The notes beneath the pieces were generated by a model. The model saw only the letters and a program-made list of their open reading frames with translations. It did not search any database and was not told the origin of the DNA. A stretch of DNA of 39,261 nt from Caryophanales bacterium (GTDB lineage: Bacteria > Bacillota_I > Bacilli_A > RF39 > UBA660), in contig JAEEKO010000073.1 of assembly GCA_016282415.1 (NCBI GenBank), positions 1-39,261 on the forward strand, given 5' to 3'. Shown here one piece after another: positions 30,162-38,289 of this stretch. The position numbers were made by a program, and so were the translations under genes. Each line of letters begins with the position of its first letter. Position 1 is the stretch's first letter.

Positions 30162-31058
30162 ATGATTATAGGAAGTCATGTTAGTTTTAAAGGTGATCAA
30201 TTATTAGGTAGCGTTAAAGAAGCTATTAGTTATGGTGCTAATACTTTTATGTTTTATACGGGAGCACCACAAAATACGATGCGTTCACCAATAAATGATA
30301 CATATACTAACGAAGCTAAAACATTAATGGCAGCAAATAACATTGATATTAATAACGTTGTTTGTCATGCTCCATATATTATTAATTTAGCCGATTATGA
30401 AAATGATGATAAATATAATTTTGGAATAAATTTTTTAATTCAAGAATTAAAACGAATTGAAGCATTGGGTGTTAAATATTTAGTAGTTCATCCTGGTTCT
30501 AGTTTAAAACTAGATCGTATGGAAGCACTAAAAGCAATTGGTAATGCTTTTAAAATTGCTCTTACTCGTACTGATCATGCCGAGATTTTAGTGGAAACGA
30601 TGGCTGGTAAAGGTAGTGAATGTGGTACGAATTTAAACGAAATCAAACTAATCCTAGATACTTGTGATAATCCACGTTTAAAAGTATGTTTAGATACCTG
30701 TCATTTAAATGATTCAGGTGTTGATATTAACGAATTTGAACAATATTTAACGGATTTTGATAACTTAATTGGAATTGATAAAATTGGTTGTGTTCATATT
30801 AACGATAGTAAAAATGAATTAGGTTCTCATAAAGACCGCCATGAAAATATTGGCTTTGGAACTATTGGTTTTGATGCATTAATTAAAGTTATTAATAATC
30901 CTCAATTAAAAGATGTTCCTAAGATTTTAGAAACACCTTATATTAAGATTAATGATAATTTAAGTTTAGCACCATACAAAGAAGAAATTGCAATGATTAA
31001 AAGTGGAACCTTTAATCCCGAATTAATTAATTTAATTAAAGATAATGCTGGTATTTAA
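30162..31058 (+). CDS. nfo: Endonuclease IV (AP endonuclease, deoxyribonuclease IV)
   Basis: Cuts DNA 5' to abasic sites in base-excision repair. At 298 residues it is the usual length. The TIM-barrel zinc ligand motifs are in order: IGSHVSFKG, CHAPYIINLA, VVHPGSS, ILVETMAGKGSECG, VCLDTCHLNDSG, CVHINDSKNELGSHKDRHENIG and ILETP. I chose ATG 30162, 4 nt after GGTGAT; the frame upstream is noncoding promoter sequence. In a spore former this enzyme may help repair during germination, which is inference from B. subtilis. Confidence 0.97.
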   Translation: MIIGSHVSFKGDQLLGSVKEAISYGANTFMFYTGAPQNTMRSPINDTYTNEAKTLMAANNIDINNVVCHAPYIINLADYENDDKYNFGINFLIQELKRIEALGVKYLVVHPGSSLKLDRMEALKAIGNAFKIALTRTDHAEILVETMAGKGSECGTNLNEIKLILDTCDNPRLKVCLDTCHLNDSGVDINEFEQYLTDFDNLIGIDKIGCVHINDSKNELGSHKDRHENIGFGTIGFDALIKVINNPQLKDVPKILETPYIKINDNLSLAPYKEEIAMIKSGTFNPELINLIKDNAGI

Positions 31059-31293
31059 TTAAGACCTCGTGATAGAGGTTTTTTAATTTGGTAAAATTAT
31101 CACTAGTAAAATAAGTTTGATAATTATCAATATTAAAATCCTCTAAATGATTTAAGATATCTAAATCATTATGCATAAAACTTAAAATATTATTAAACTC
31201 TTCATCATTTAAATAGATACCCTTACTAATAAAGTAATTTTTGATGGTATCATTATCAACATTATGGAGATAATTAACAATCATGTTTTTCAT
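31036..31293 (-). CDS. Small helical protein, possibly DUF2624-like
   Basis: An 85-residue helical protein. The pattern VDNDTIKNYFISKGIYLNDEEFNNILSFMHN resembles the small DUF2624 (YqfT) family found beside nfo in Bacillus, but the match is weak. AGGTGAT 3 nt before ATG supports the start. On the minus strand CATACTA lies upstream, matching the sigma-G -10 consensus; the -35 is unclear. It is convergent with nfo, overlapping its 3' end by 23 nt. Confidence 0.6.
   Translation of the reverse strand: MKNMIVNYLHNVDNDTIKNYFISKGIYLNDEEFNNILSFMHNDLDILNHLEDFNIDNYQTYFTSDNFTKLKNLYHEVLIKYQHYL
31061..31085 (+). terminator. Terminator of nfo
   Basis: AAGACCTC (31061-31068) pairs with GAGGTTTT (31075-31082), one G-U pair, followed by T. 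It lies inside the 3' coding end of the minus-strand gene. Confidence 0.8.
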
Positions 31294-31354
31294 TTAATCA
31301 CCTAATTAATAGTATGAAATAGTTATTTCTTTTAATACTAATAATGGTGATTAA

Positions 31355-33187
31355 ATGAAAAAAGTAATAACTGGAATAACTTGTTTTTTATTTATTCTTA
31401 TTACTATTTTTTATATATCAATTTTAAAACAACATGATTTATATTATGAAGAGTATTTAAAGAAAACCAATAATATTATTTCGTTTGGTAATCCGCCCCG
31501 TGGTGATATTTATGATGTCAATCATAAGTTATTGGTACGAAGCGTTAAAGTAAGGAATATTGCTTATGCTTATATTAAAAAAACTAATCAAATCGAGATT
31601 GCGGAAACTTTAGCACAATATAGTAATTTTAATAATATTGATGATGCCGTTATGAATGACTATAGTAATAATAAATATGGTAAGTTGGTTAAATTAAGTG
31701 CATTAGAAATGCAAGCTGCTTATATTTATTATTTAATGAATAATGGTAAACGTTTTGAATATAAGCTTATTTTTACGGATGTAACTTCAGAGACGCTTGA
31801 CCAAATCTTAAGTCTTAACCTACCGGGTGTAGTATCATATGATACTTATCGTCGCTACTATTATTATGATACTTATTTTAATGATATTATTGGTACGGTA
31901 GGAAAGATAAAAAAAGAAGATATTGATGATTATTTAACAAATGGATATGCTTTAAGTGATGAAGTTGGTATCTCTTATTTAGAAGAAGCTTATGAACCAT
32001 ATTTAAAGGGTTCTAAAGCTATTTATCGTATTAATGAGGATAATTCATTAACTAAGCTTAAAGATGAAGCTAAAGGGGCGGATTTAATCTTAAATATTGA
32101 TATTGATTTACAAAGAGATATTGAAGCAGATTTAAAACACAAGATTCTAGAATTAAAGCAGTTAAAAAATACGGAATATTATCATACTAGCTATGTCATT
32201 GTAAGTAATCCAAATACGGGTGGAATTATAGCAATGGCGGGAGTTAATTTAATTAATAATGATTATAAAACTCCTTTATATAGTAATAAGACGATTGATA
32301 TTTTAACTAAAAGTTATGTTATGGGTTCAGTGATTAAAGGAGCTAGTCAAAGTGTTGCTTATCAATATGATGTTATTAATCGTGGTAAGTATATTAAAGA
32401 TAGTTGTGTTAAATTATATAGTTTAAACCCAAAATGTAGTTTTAAAGATTTAGGAAATATTAATGATATTACAGCATTAAAATATTCATCAAATTATTAT
32501 CAATTTATTAATGCGATTAAAGTTAGTGGTAATACTTATAAAAATAATATGAAATTAAGGGTGAGTAAGGAAGACTTTGATAAATATCGTAATTTATTTA
32601 AAGAGTATGGTTTAGGAACGACTACTGGTATTGATGTCATGGAGTATGTTCCTAAAAGTGGTAATATCATTGCTCCCGATTTATTACTTAATTTAAGTAT
32701 TGGTCAATATGATTCATATACTCCAATTAGTTTAACGCAATATATTAATACGATTGCAAATGGGGGTAATCGTTATAAATTAAATATTGTTAAAGAAGTT
32801 ATTATGGATGATCAGGTTATTCTAAATAATAATGGTATTTTATTAAATAAGGTAAGTATTAATTTAGATGATTTAAAACGGATTCAAGAAGGTTTTAGGG
32901 AAGTGTTGGATCATGGAACTGGTTGGGGTTATATTAATTTAGCTTATAAACCCGCAGGTAAAACCGGAACCAGTGAAACATTTATGGATAGCGATGGTGA
33001 TTTAAAAGATGACTTAAAAACGATTACCGAAACCTCAGCAATGTATTTTCCTTATGATAACCCGAAGTATTCAATTGTCATAATTAGTCCTAATTCAAGT
33101 CATTATTTAGGAAAAACGGACTATATCGCACCAATTAATAGTAAAATTAGTAAGAAACTAACAAAAAATATGTTTGAAAATTACTAA
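31355..33187 (+). CDS. Class B penicillin-binding protein (peptidoglycan transpeptidase)
   Basis: Cross-links peptidoglycan outside the membrane. A 610-residue protein with one N-terminal anchor (about 5-24), a dimerisation domain containing PPRGDIYDVNHKLL, and a transpeptidase domain with the three active-site motifs: SVIK (Ser325/Lys328), SSN (378-380) and KTG (536-538, in PAGKTGTSE). The residue before the SxxK motif is MGS rather than the usual PGS. It could be the elongasome or a spore-specific (SpoVD-like) enzyme; there is no PASTA domain. The start follows GGTGAT. A rodA gene nearby at the window end is a plausible partner. Confidence 0.93.
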   Translation: MKKVITGITCFLFILITIFYISILKQHDLYYEEYLKKTNNIISFGNPPRGDIYDVNHKLLVRSVKVRNIAYAYIKKTNQIEIAETLAQYSNFNNIDDAVMNDYSNNKYGKLVKLSALEMQAAYIYYLMNNGKRFEYKLIFTDVTSETLDQILSLNLPGVVSYDTYRRYYYYDTYFNDIIGTVGKIKKEDIDDYLTNGYALSDEVGISYLEEAYEPYLKGSKAIYRINEDNSLTKLKDEAKGADLILNIDIDLQRDIEADLKHKILELKQLKNTEYYHTSYVIVSNPNTGGIIAMAGVNLINNDYKTPLYSNKTIDILTKSYVMGSVIKGASQSVAYQYDVINRGKYIKDSCVKLYSLNPKCSFKDLGNINDITALKYSSNYYQFINAIKVSGNTYKNNMKLRVSKEDFDKYRNLFKEYGLGTTTGIDVMEYVPKSGNIIAPDLLLNLSIGQYDSYTPISLTQYINTIANGGNRYKLNIVKEVIMDDQVILNNNGILLNKVSINLDDLKRIQEGFREVLDHGTGWGYINLAYKPAGKTGTSETFMDSDGDLKDDLKTITETSAMYFPYDNPKYSIVIISPNSSHYLGKTDYIAPINSKISKKLTKNMFENY

Positions 33188-33201
33188 ATATTTGGTATAA
33201 T
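33174..33201 (+). promoter_or_regulatory. Promoter of rpmG-efp
   Basis: TTGAAA (33174-33179), 16 bp, TATAAT (33196-33201) with extended -10 TG, located at the end of the PBP gene. Confidence 0.65.
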
Positions 33202-33232
33202 ACTAATGAACTTTTTTGAAGGAGGCGTAATT

Positions 33233-33400
33233 ATGGCTAAAAATGAAAACAGAGTATATGTAGATATTAAATGTAGTGAATGTGGAGTTCTAACAAGAAG
33301 ACCTATTTCTAAGAATAAAAAGAATACTACTGAAAAGATAGAAATTAATAAATATTGCCCAAGATGTAATAAACATACTGTCTTTAAAGAAAAAAAATAA
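33233..33400 (+). CDS. rpmG: 50S ribosomal protein L33
   Basis: A 55-residue ribosomal protein of the zinc-binding (C+) type with Cys pairs in IKCSECG and KYCPRCNKHT. Otherwise typical: NRVYVDIKC at the start, NKKNTTEKIEINKYCPRC and HTVFKEKK at the end. I chose ATG 33233, 7 nt after GGAGG; an upstream in-frame ATG precedes that site. It is 15 nt before efp, so the two translation genes probably share a transcript. Confidence 0.96.
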   Translation: MAKNENRVYVDIKCSECGVLTRRPISKNKKNTTEKIEINKYCPRCNKHTVFKEKK

Positions 33401-33415
33401 TATTAGGAGTAATTT

Positions 33416-33976
33416 ATGTATATTAATGTTAATGATATTAAAAACGGCATGACTATTAAATATGAAGGTAATATTTATATTGTTTTAGAGTTTGGTCATG
33501 TTAAACCAGGTAAGGGTGCTGCATTTGTTAATGCTAAGTTAAAAAATTTAAGAACTGGTTCAATTACTGAAGAACGTTTTAATTCAGGTATTAAGTTAGA
33601 AAAAGCTCATGTTGAACGTAAACCAATGTTATTTTTATATGCCAGTGGTGATAATTATGTCTTCATGGATAATAACACTTATGAACAAGCTGAAATTCCT
33701 ACAAGTCAATTAGGAGAGAATGTTAAATTCTTAAAAGAAAACTTAGAAATTTCAATTCAATATTATGAAGGTGAAATCATTGGTATTGATTTACCAGAAA
33801 AAGTTGAATATAAGATTATTGAATGTGAACCTGCTGTTAAAGGTAATACAACTAATAATGCATTAAAAGATGCTAAGATTGAAACTGGATTAGTTGTTAA
33901 AGTTCCACTATTTGTTGAAAATGGTGAAAGTATTATCGTTTCAACTAAGGATGGACAATATTCAAGTAGAGCATAA
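33416..33976 (+). CDS. efp: Elongation factor P
   Basis: Helps ribosomes through polyproline stretches. The 186-residue protein has the three-domain pattern: ITIKYEGNIYIVLEFGHVKPGKGAAF-type start (Lys33 at the KPGKG loop is the usual modification site), VERKPMLFLYASGDNYVFMD, and the C-terminal OB fold ETGLVVKVPLFVENGESIIVST. TAGGAG 7 nt upstream supports the start. The loop resembles Lys-type EF-P of Bacillus rather than the Arg type. Confidence 0.97.
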   Translation: MYINVNDIKNGMTIKYEGNIYIVLEFGHVKPGKGAAFVNAKLKNLRTGSITEERFNSGIKLEKAHVERKPMLFLYASGDNYVFMDNNTYEQAEIPTSQLGENVKFLKENLEISIQYYEGEIIGIDLPEKVEYKIIECEPAVKGNTTNNALKDAKIETGLVVKVPLFVENGESIIVSTKDGQYSSRA

Positions 33977-33994
33977 CAATGTTATGCTTTTTTT
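33968..33994 (+). terminator. Terminator of rpmG-efp
   Basis: AGCATAAC (33970-33977) pairs with GTTATGCT (33981-33988) across AAT, followed by a T-run; it covers the stop codon. Confidence 0.92.
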
Positions 33995-34001
33995 ATGCCT
34001 G

Positions 34002-34057
34002 AAAAGTGTCAAATGAATGGTTAATGTGATAATTATTGCTTATTACCGTGATATAAT
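34002..34057 (+). promoter_or_regulatory. Promoter of the 34082 gene with AAAAGTGTCAAAT motif, copy 3
   Basis: TGATATAAT (TATAAT 34052-34057) is an extended -10 with no good -35. The 13-mer AAAAGTGTCAAAT sits at 34002-34014, about 38 nt upstream of the -10. Confidence 0.5.
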
Positions 34058-34081
34058 GAATTTATAAAATATGGTGATAGT

Positions 34082-34363
34082 ATGAATAAAGAAGAACCAC
34101 ATTATTTAAAATTTAATAGTGAAAACGAGAAAAAGAAATATGAATTAATGAAGATGCATAATCAAATGAATGCTGCTCAAAAAGCTACTTCAAGTCAAAA
34201 GACGAATAGTGCCCAAGTATTAAATCTCGTTTCCAATAAAACTGGTCAAAGTAATGTTACTAATGATTCATCAGGATTTACTAATGCCTTATTGGTAACA
34301 TTAATTACCGGATTTGTTGGTGGGATTATTGCCACAGTGTTATTTATTTTCTTAAACAGGTAA
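34082..34363 (+). CDS. Small C-tail-anchored membrane protein, hypothetical
   Basis: A 93-residue protein with a charged helical N-terminal half (EEPHYLKFNSENEKKKYELMK), a Ser/Thr/Gln-rich linker and one C-terminal membrane helix (about 69-92, LLVTLITGFVGGIIATVLFIFL). Topology suggests a cytoplasmic domain anchored by its tail. GGTGAT 3 nt before ATG supports the start. No family recognised. It is followed after 10 nt by another unknown gene, probably one transcript. Confidence 0.75.
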   Translation: MNKEEPHYLKFNSENEKKKYELMKMHNQMNAAQKATSSQKTNSAQVLNLVSNKTGQSNVTNDSSGFTNALLVTLITGFVGGIIATVLFIFLNR

Positions 34364-34373
34364 GGTGATTTAA

Positions 34374-35126
34374 ATGACAATGGAAGAAGCTAATAATGAA
34401 ATATTAAAAATCAGCGAAAACCCAGGATTAAGTAGTGATGCTAAAAAGAGTCGTATTCGTGTATATCAAACTTATATTATGAGTTTGAATAGTGAAGAAG
34501 AAATCTTTAGGGCAATGAAAGAATATACTGCTTCAGTAGGAATTTTTATAAGATTAACAAACGGATTGTATCAATGTCTTCCGAAGGTTGCTGATAATGA
34601 ATTATTCTTAAGGGGTTATATTTTAGAATCGAGTGTTTGTAAAGAATTAGCAGCAAAAAATATTAATTATACTCATACCGATTTAAAATTAACTTATATT
34701 CCTGAATATGAAGCAAGATATAATGCGAATTTATCTGATGTGTCAGCGGCAATTTTGTTATATGATCATATTTTAAAAATTCAGAATATTAAAAACAATC
34801 AAATAACTACGGTATCTCATAATTTAGCTGAGTTATTAAGTTCGGAGATTATTTATAAAGAATTAAGACAAAAATATGTTGATCGTAGTGGTCACGTAGC
34901 GGTGAAAACAATTACTAAATCAAAGGAACAATTAGAACAAGATTACCAAAAAGCGATTATTATGATTAATGAACTATATAATCATAATATGGTGTTAGAT
35001 AACGCTACTAAACAAATTGCATTAGATTTAATCCGTGATTTATTTGATAGTTACCAAGAAGATAAGTTTAAATTTCCAAGTGTTTTAATCGATCAAATTG
35101 ATACTCCAGATAATCTAATTGCATAA
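34374..35126 (+). CDS. Unknown helical protein of 250 residues
   Basis: Soluble, mostly alpha-helical by composition, no signal peptide or membrane segment. The sequence begins MTMEEANNEILKISENPGLS and has helical stretches such as EDKFKFPSVLIDQID near the end. I do not recognise a domain and no catalytic motif stands out. AGGTGATTTAA upstream supports ATG 34374. It shares a transcript with the preceding tail-anchored protein, so the two may work together at the membrane. No terminator is seen before the tyrS promoter. Confidence 0.75.
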   Translation: MTMEEANNEILKISENPGLSSDAKKSRIRVYQTYIMSLNSEEEIFRAMKEYTASVGIFIRLTNGLYQCLPKVADNELFLRGYILESSVCKELAAKNINYTHTDLKLTYIPEYEARYNANLSDVSAAILLYDHILKIQNIKNNQITTVSHNLAELLSSEIIYKELRQKYVDRSGHVAVKTITKSKEQLEQDYQKAIIMINELYNHNMVLDNATKQIALDLIRDLFDSYQEDKFKFPSVLIDQIDTPDNLIA

Positions 35127-35130
35127 TTTT

Positions 35131-35159
35131 TTGACAAAAATCATTAATTTTGTTATATT
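35131..35159 (+). promoter_or_regulatory. Promoter of the T-box leader
   Basis: TTGACA (35131-35136), 17 bp, TATATT (35154-35159) with extended -10 TG. Predicted transcript start is near 35166. Confidence 0.85.
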
Positions 35160-35165
35160 TAATTT

Positions 35166-35297
35166 GTTAGTGATGAACAGCCTTACAACCTGGGAGCTAA
35201 ATCGTTAATTCGCGTTATGAATGAAAGTGCATGATAACTCATGAATTAAGGTGGTACCACGGAAATGTTTCGTCCTTAAGTTCAATGAGTTTTTTAT
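35166..35297 (+). promoter_or_regulatory. T-box riboswitch controlling the HAD hydrolase-tyrS operon
   Basis: The T-box sequence AAGGTGGTACCACGG (35248-35262) and the partner CGTCCTT (35271-35277) are conserved. The alternative terminator pairs AACTCAT...TTAAGG (35236-35251) with CCTTAA...ATGAGTT (35274-35291), followed by T. The TGGT in the T-box bulge fits a tRNA ending ACCA. TAC in CTTACAACC (about 35184) is a candidate Tyr specifier. Only about 80 nt separate the predicted start from the T-box, so Stem I is short. Uncharged tRNA-Tyr should favour antitermination. Confidence 0.88.
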
Positions 35298-35318
35298 TTT
35301 TTAAGTATGGTGATGATA

Positions 35319-35942
35319 GTGATTAAACGACTTATATTTGATCTAGATAACACGCTTATAAAGTGGAAACCAGAGTATTTAAATGCCTTAAATCGGGCTT
35401 TAACTGAAAACAATTATCATATTGATCCTAATATTATTAATGAGTTGTTTCATTCTTATGAAGAAAACTATAATTATTATGATCAAGAAGTACTATTAAA
35501 TTATATTAATAGTAAGTTAGATGATGAAATAACGCCGAAAGTATTAGATGATTTTTTAGAATATATTGGTTATATGAGTGATTCTGATCAAGAAGTAATT
35601 GATACTTTAGAATACTTAAAAGATAAATATGAAATGGTGGTATTAACTAGATGGTTTGGTAAACCTCAAAGTAAACGATTAGAAACCGCCGGAATCTTAA
35701 ATTACTTCCAAGAAGTAGTTGGTGGTGATGAGATTATGAAGCCGCATCCTGATGCTTTTAAACTAGCAATGGGCGGTAGAAAACCAAGTGAATGTGTTGT
35801 AATTGGTGATACTTATGATGTTGATTTAATTCCAGCACAAAATTTAGGAATTAAACCCATCTTTGCTAACTTTAAAGATTTAAATAATCCCAATAATTAT
35901 CAAACCATAAAATCATTTAAAGAATTAAAAGATATTTTATAG
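35319..35942 (+). CDS. HAD family hydrolase
   Basis: A 207-residue haloacid dehalogenase-type phosphatase. Motif I is FDLDNTL (catalytic Asp), motif II the Thr in VVLTRWFGK, motif III Lys in KPHPDAFKLA, and motif IV VIGDTYDVD. A helical cap lies between I and II. Substrate unknown; it sits under the same T-box as tyrS, 15 nt upstream of it, so expression follows Tyr-tRNA charging. I chose GTG 35319, 5 nt after GGTGA; two in-frame ATG codons at 35307 and 35313 overlap that site. Confidence 0.9.
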   Translation: MIKRLIFDLDNTLIKWKPEYLNALNRALTENNYHIDPNIINELFHSYEENYNYYDQEVLLNYINSKLDDEITPKVLDDFLEYIGYMSDSDQEVIDTLEYLKDKYEMVVLTRWFGKPQSKRLETAGILNYFQEVVGGDEIMKPHPDAFKLAMGGRKPSECVVIGDTYDVDLIPAQNLGIKPIFANFKDLNNPNNYQTIKSFKELKDIL

Positions 35943-35957
35943 AAAGAAGGAATAAAG

Positions 35958-37178
35958 ATGAAATGTTTTGAAGATTTAGAGTGGAGAGGACTTATTAAAG
36001 ATATTTCGAGTCCAGAACTTGCTGATAAATTAAATAATGAACAATTAACTTTTTATATTGGAACTGATCCAACTGCTGATTCAATGCATATTGGACATTT
36101 TTCATCATTCTTAATTGCAACTCGTCTTGCGAAGTATGGCCATAAACCAATTTTATTAATTGGAGGTGCTACTGGTTTAATTGGAGATCCTAAACCAACT
36201 GCTGAGCGTAAGATGATTACGAAAGAAGAAGTTGAAAAGAACGTTCTTGGATTAACTAATCAAGCCAAGAAAATCTTTGGCTTTGAAGTTGTTAATAATT
36301 ATGATTGGATTTCTAAAATTAACACTATTGATTTCCTAAGAGATTATGGTAAATATATTAATGTTAATTATATGTTAGATAAAGATATTATTAATCGTCG
36401 TTTAGATACTGGTATTACGTTCTGTGAATTTGCATATACTATTTTACAAGGTTTAGATTTCTTAGAATTAAACAAAACGCATGGCGTTACCTTAGAAGTT
36501 GCTGGTTCTGATCAATGGGGTAATATTACTACTGGAATTGAACTTGCTCGTAAAAAAGATAATATTGAGTTATACGGATTAACAATGCCACTTGTTCTTG
36601 ATAGTAACGGGGTTAAATTTGGTAAGACGGAAGGTAATGCATTATGGCTAGATATTAATAAAACTTCAAGCTATGAATTATATCAATATTTAATTAATAC
36701 TGCTGATAGTTGCGTTATTGATTACTTAAAGAAATTAACTTTCTTAACCAAAGAAGAAATTGAAGCAATTGAAAAGCAACATAATGAAGCTCCAGAATTA
36801 AGATTAGCACAAAAGAAATTAGCAGAAGAAGTAATTACATTCTTACATGGTAGTGATGAATTCAATCATGCTTTAGAAGTATCACAAGCTTTATTTAGTG
36901 ATAAGATTACTACATTAACTAGTAAAGATATTAAATCTTCATTTAATGGAGTTCCAACCTTTAAAGTAGAGAATATTAATATTGTTGATTTATTAGTTAA
37001 TAATGGTATTTGTTCTTCTAAAAGAGAAGCTCGTGAATTTATTAATAATAATGCTATTTCGATTAATAACACAAAGATTAATGATGAAAACTTAGTTATT
37101 AATGATAGCATGTTAATTGATAATGAAGTAATGGTATTAAAGAAGGGTAAGAAGAATATTTATCTAGGTATTAAATAG
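35958..37178 (+). CDS. tyrS: Tyrosyl-tRNA synthetase
   Basis: Charges tRNA-Tyr. The 406-residue class I enzyme shows FYIGTDPTADSMHIGHF (HIGH motif), the tyrosine pocket YTILQGLDFLEL and EVAGSDQWGNITTGIEL, the KFGKTE form of the KMSKS loop that is normal for TyrRS, and a C-terminal S4 domain (SSKREAREFINNNAISINN). AGAAAGGA upstream supports the start. It is regulated by the T-box leader before the HAD gene and ends at a terminator. Confidence 0.98.
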   Translation: MKCFEDLEWRGLIKDISSPELADKLNNEQLTFYIGTDPTADSMHIGHFSSFLIATRLAKYGHKPILLIGGATGLIGDPKPTAERKMITKEEVEKNVLGLTNQAKKIFGFEVVNNYDWISKINTIDFLRDYGKYINVNYMLDKDIINRRLDTGITFCEFAYTILQGLDFLELNKTHGVTLEVAGSDQWGNITTGIELARKKDNIELYGLTMPLVLDSNGVKFGKTEGNALWLDINKTSSYELYQYLINTADSCVIDYLKKLTFLTKEEIEAIEKQHNEAPELRLAQKKLAEEVITFLHGSDEFNHALEVSQALFSDKITTLTSKDIKSSFNGVPTFKVENINIVDLLVNNGICSSKREAREFINNNAISINNTKINDENLVINDSMLIDNEVMVLKKGKKNIYLGIK

Positions 37179-37210
37179 GACTTTAATCTTGCGATTAAAG
37201 CTCTTTTTTT
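37179..37210 (+). terminator. Terminator of tyrS
   Basis: CTTTAATC (37181-37188) pairs with GATTAAAG (37193-37200) across TTGC, followed by CTC and a T-run. Confidence 0.88.
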
Positions 37211-37238
37211 GTATAATGATAATAGGTGAGTGTAGGTT

Positions 37239-38234
37239 ATGAAAAAGCATGTTTCGCTATTATCATTAATCCTTAGTTTAGTAATCATAGTAGTTAGTAT
37301 AACCTATGCTTTTTATACTGGTGAATTGTTTAAGAGTGGTACGAGTTCTGCTGATTTAGAAACCAAGACGATGACTTTAGCATTTACGGATGGTCCAGGT
37401 ATTAATATATCGGATATTCTTCCGGGACAAAGTGTTATTAAAACTTTCACTGTTCAAAATACGGGTACTACTAGTCAAACTTATTATTTGTTATTTGATA
37501 ATGTTACTAATGAATTATCGCGTAAAGAAGATATGGTTTATACATTATCTTCAACGGGTGGTGGGGCAAGTGTTAATGTTGAAACGCAATTACCATCGTA
37601 TAAGAGTAGTTTTACCGGTAATGTAACTATTGCACCAAACACGACGCATACTTATCAATTAACAATTACTTATAAGAATCGTAATTTTGATCAAGCGGTT
37701 GACATGAATAAAATAGTTTCCGCGACTATTCAATTAAGTTTAATTAATTATGATGGTAGTCTTGAATTTGATGAAGAGTTATTAAATCAAGGACATTTCT
37801 ATCATGGTACCCATTCATTTATTAGTGATAACAATGAAAATGTTATTGGTTTCCAATTAGTTGGTGCATCGGAATCAGGTTTCGATGGAGATACTTATCA
37901 TGCGTATGACCCTGGATTATTTATTCGTTATGAAATTGAACTTGACTTAACTGGTTACACGACTTTAAGTTATAAAGTGCGCCGTATTGCGGAGCATGGT
38001 AGTTCAACGGTCTTTATTCGCCCTGCTAATGTTAATATGAGTGCAGTAACCAGTGCTGATAAATATAGTCATATCTACTGTGCGGATTTAGCATTAAATA
38101 CCTGGTATAACGAAACCATTGATGTTACGGCTTTAAACGGAAGCTATGTTATTTCCTTTGTTGGTGGATACTATGATTATACTGGTGATCCTGCTTCTGC
38201 TACTGAGTATTCGGATATTGTATTAAGTAGGTAA
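37239..38234 (+). CDS. Secreted TasA/CalY-like protein with extra C-terminal domain
   Basis: A 331-residue exported protein. The signal peptide (about 1-25, LLSLILSLVIIVVSITYAFYTG) has the TYAFxT end typical of TasA/camelysin-like precursors cut by SipW-type peptidases. Residues about 38-175 form a beta-sandwich with MTLAFTDGPGINISDILPGQSVIKTFTVQNTGTTSQTY, similar in style to TasA. A second domain (about 180-331: HGTHSFISDNNENVIGFQL, SYVISFVGGYYDYTG) looks like a jelly-roll carbohydrate-binding module, by strand pattern only. No sipW gene is in view. AGGTGAGTGTAGGTT before ATG fits. Confidence 0.75.
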   Translation: MKKHVSLLSLILSLVIIVVSITYAFYTGELFKSGTSSADLETKTMTLAFTDGPGINISDILPGQSVIKTFTVQNTGTTSQTYYLLFDNVTNELSRKEDMVYTLSSTGGGASVNVETQLPSYKSSFTGNVTIAPNTTHTYQLTITYKNRNFDQAVDMNKIVSATIQLSLINYDGSLEFDEELLNQGHFYHGTHSFISDNNENVIGFQLVGASESGFDGDTYHAYDPGLFIRYEIELDLTGYTTLSYKVRRIAEHGSSTVFIRPANVNMSAVTSADKYSHIYCADLALNTWYNETIDVTALNGSYVISFVGGYYDYTGDPASATEYSDIVLSR

Positions 38235-38243
38235 TAAATATAG

Positions 38244-38285
38244 ACATTATAAAACTCCTTTCATAAATTATGGTGAAAGGAGTTT
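38244..38285 (+). terminator. Hairpin whose 3' arm holds the ribosome binding site of the coat-like gene; embedded sigma-K-like promoter
   Basis: AAAACTCCTTTC (38251-38262) pairs perfectly with GAAAGGAGTTTT (38275-38286), then T. AAAGGAG (38276-38282) is the ribosome binding site for ATG 38290. AC (38244-38245), 16 nt, CATAAATTA (38262-38270) fits the sigma-K pattern AC...CATAnnnTA, and would start RNA near 38277, leaving the binding site free. Confidence 0.65.
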
Positions 38286-38289
38286 TTAT

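Noticed and set aside
36630-36650. KFGKT in tyrosyl-tRNA synthetase as a degenerate KMSKS motif
   Set aside because: KFGKT is the normal form in bacterial TyrRS.
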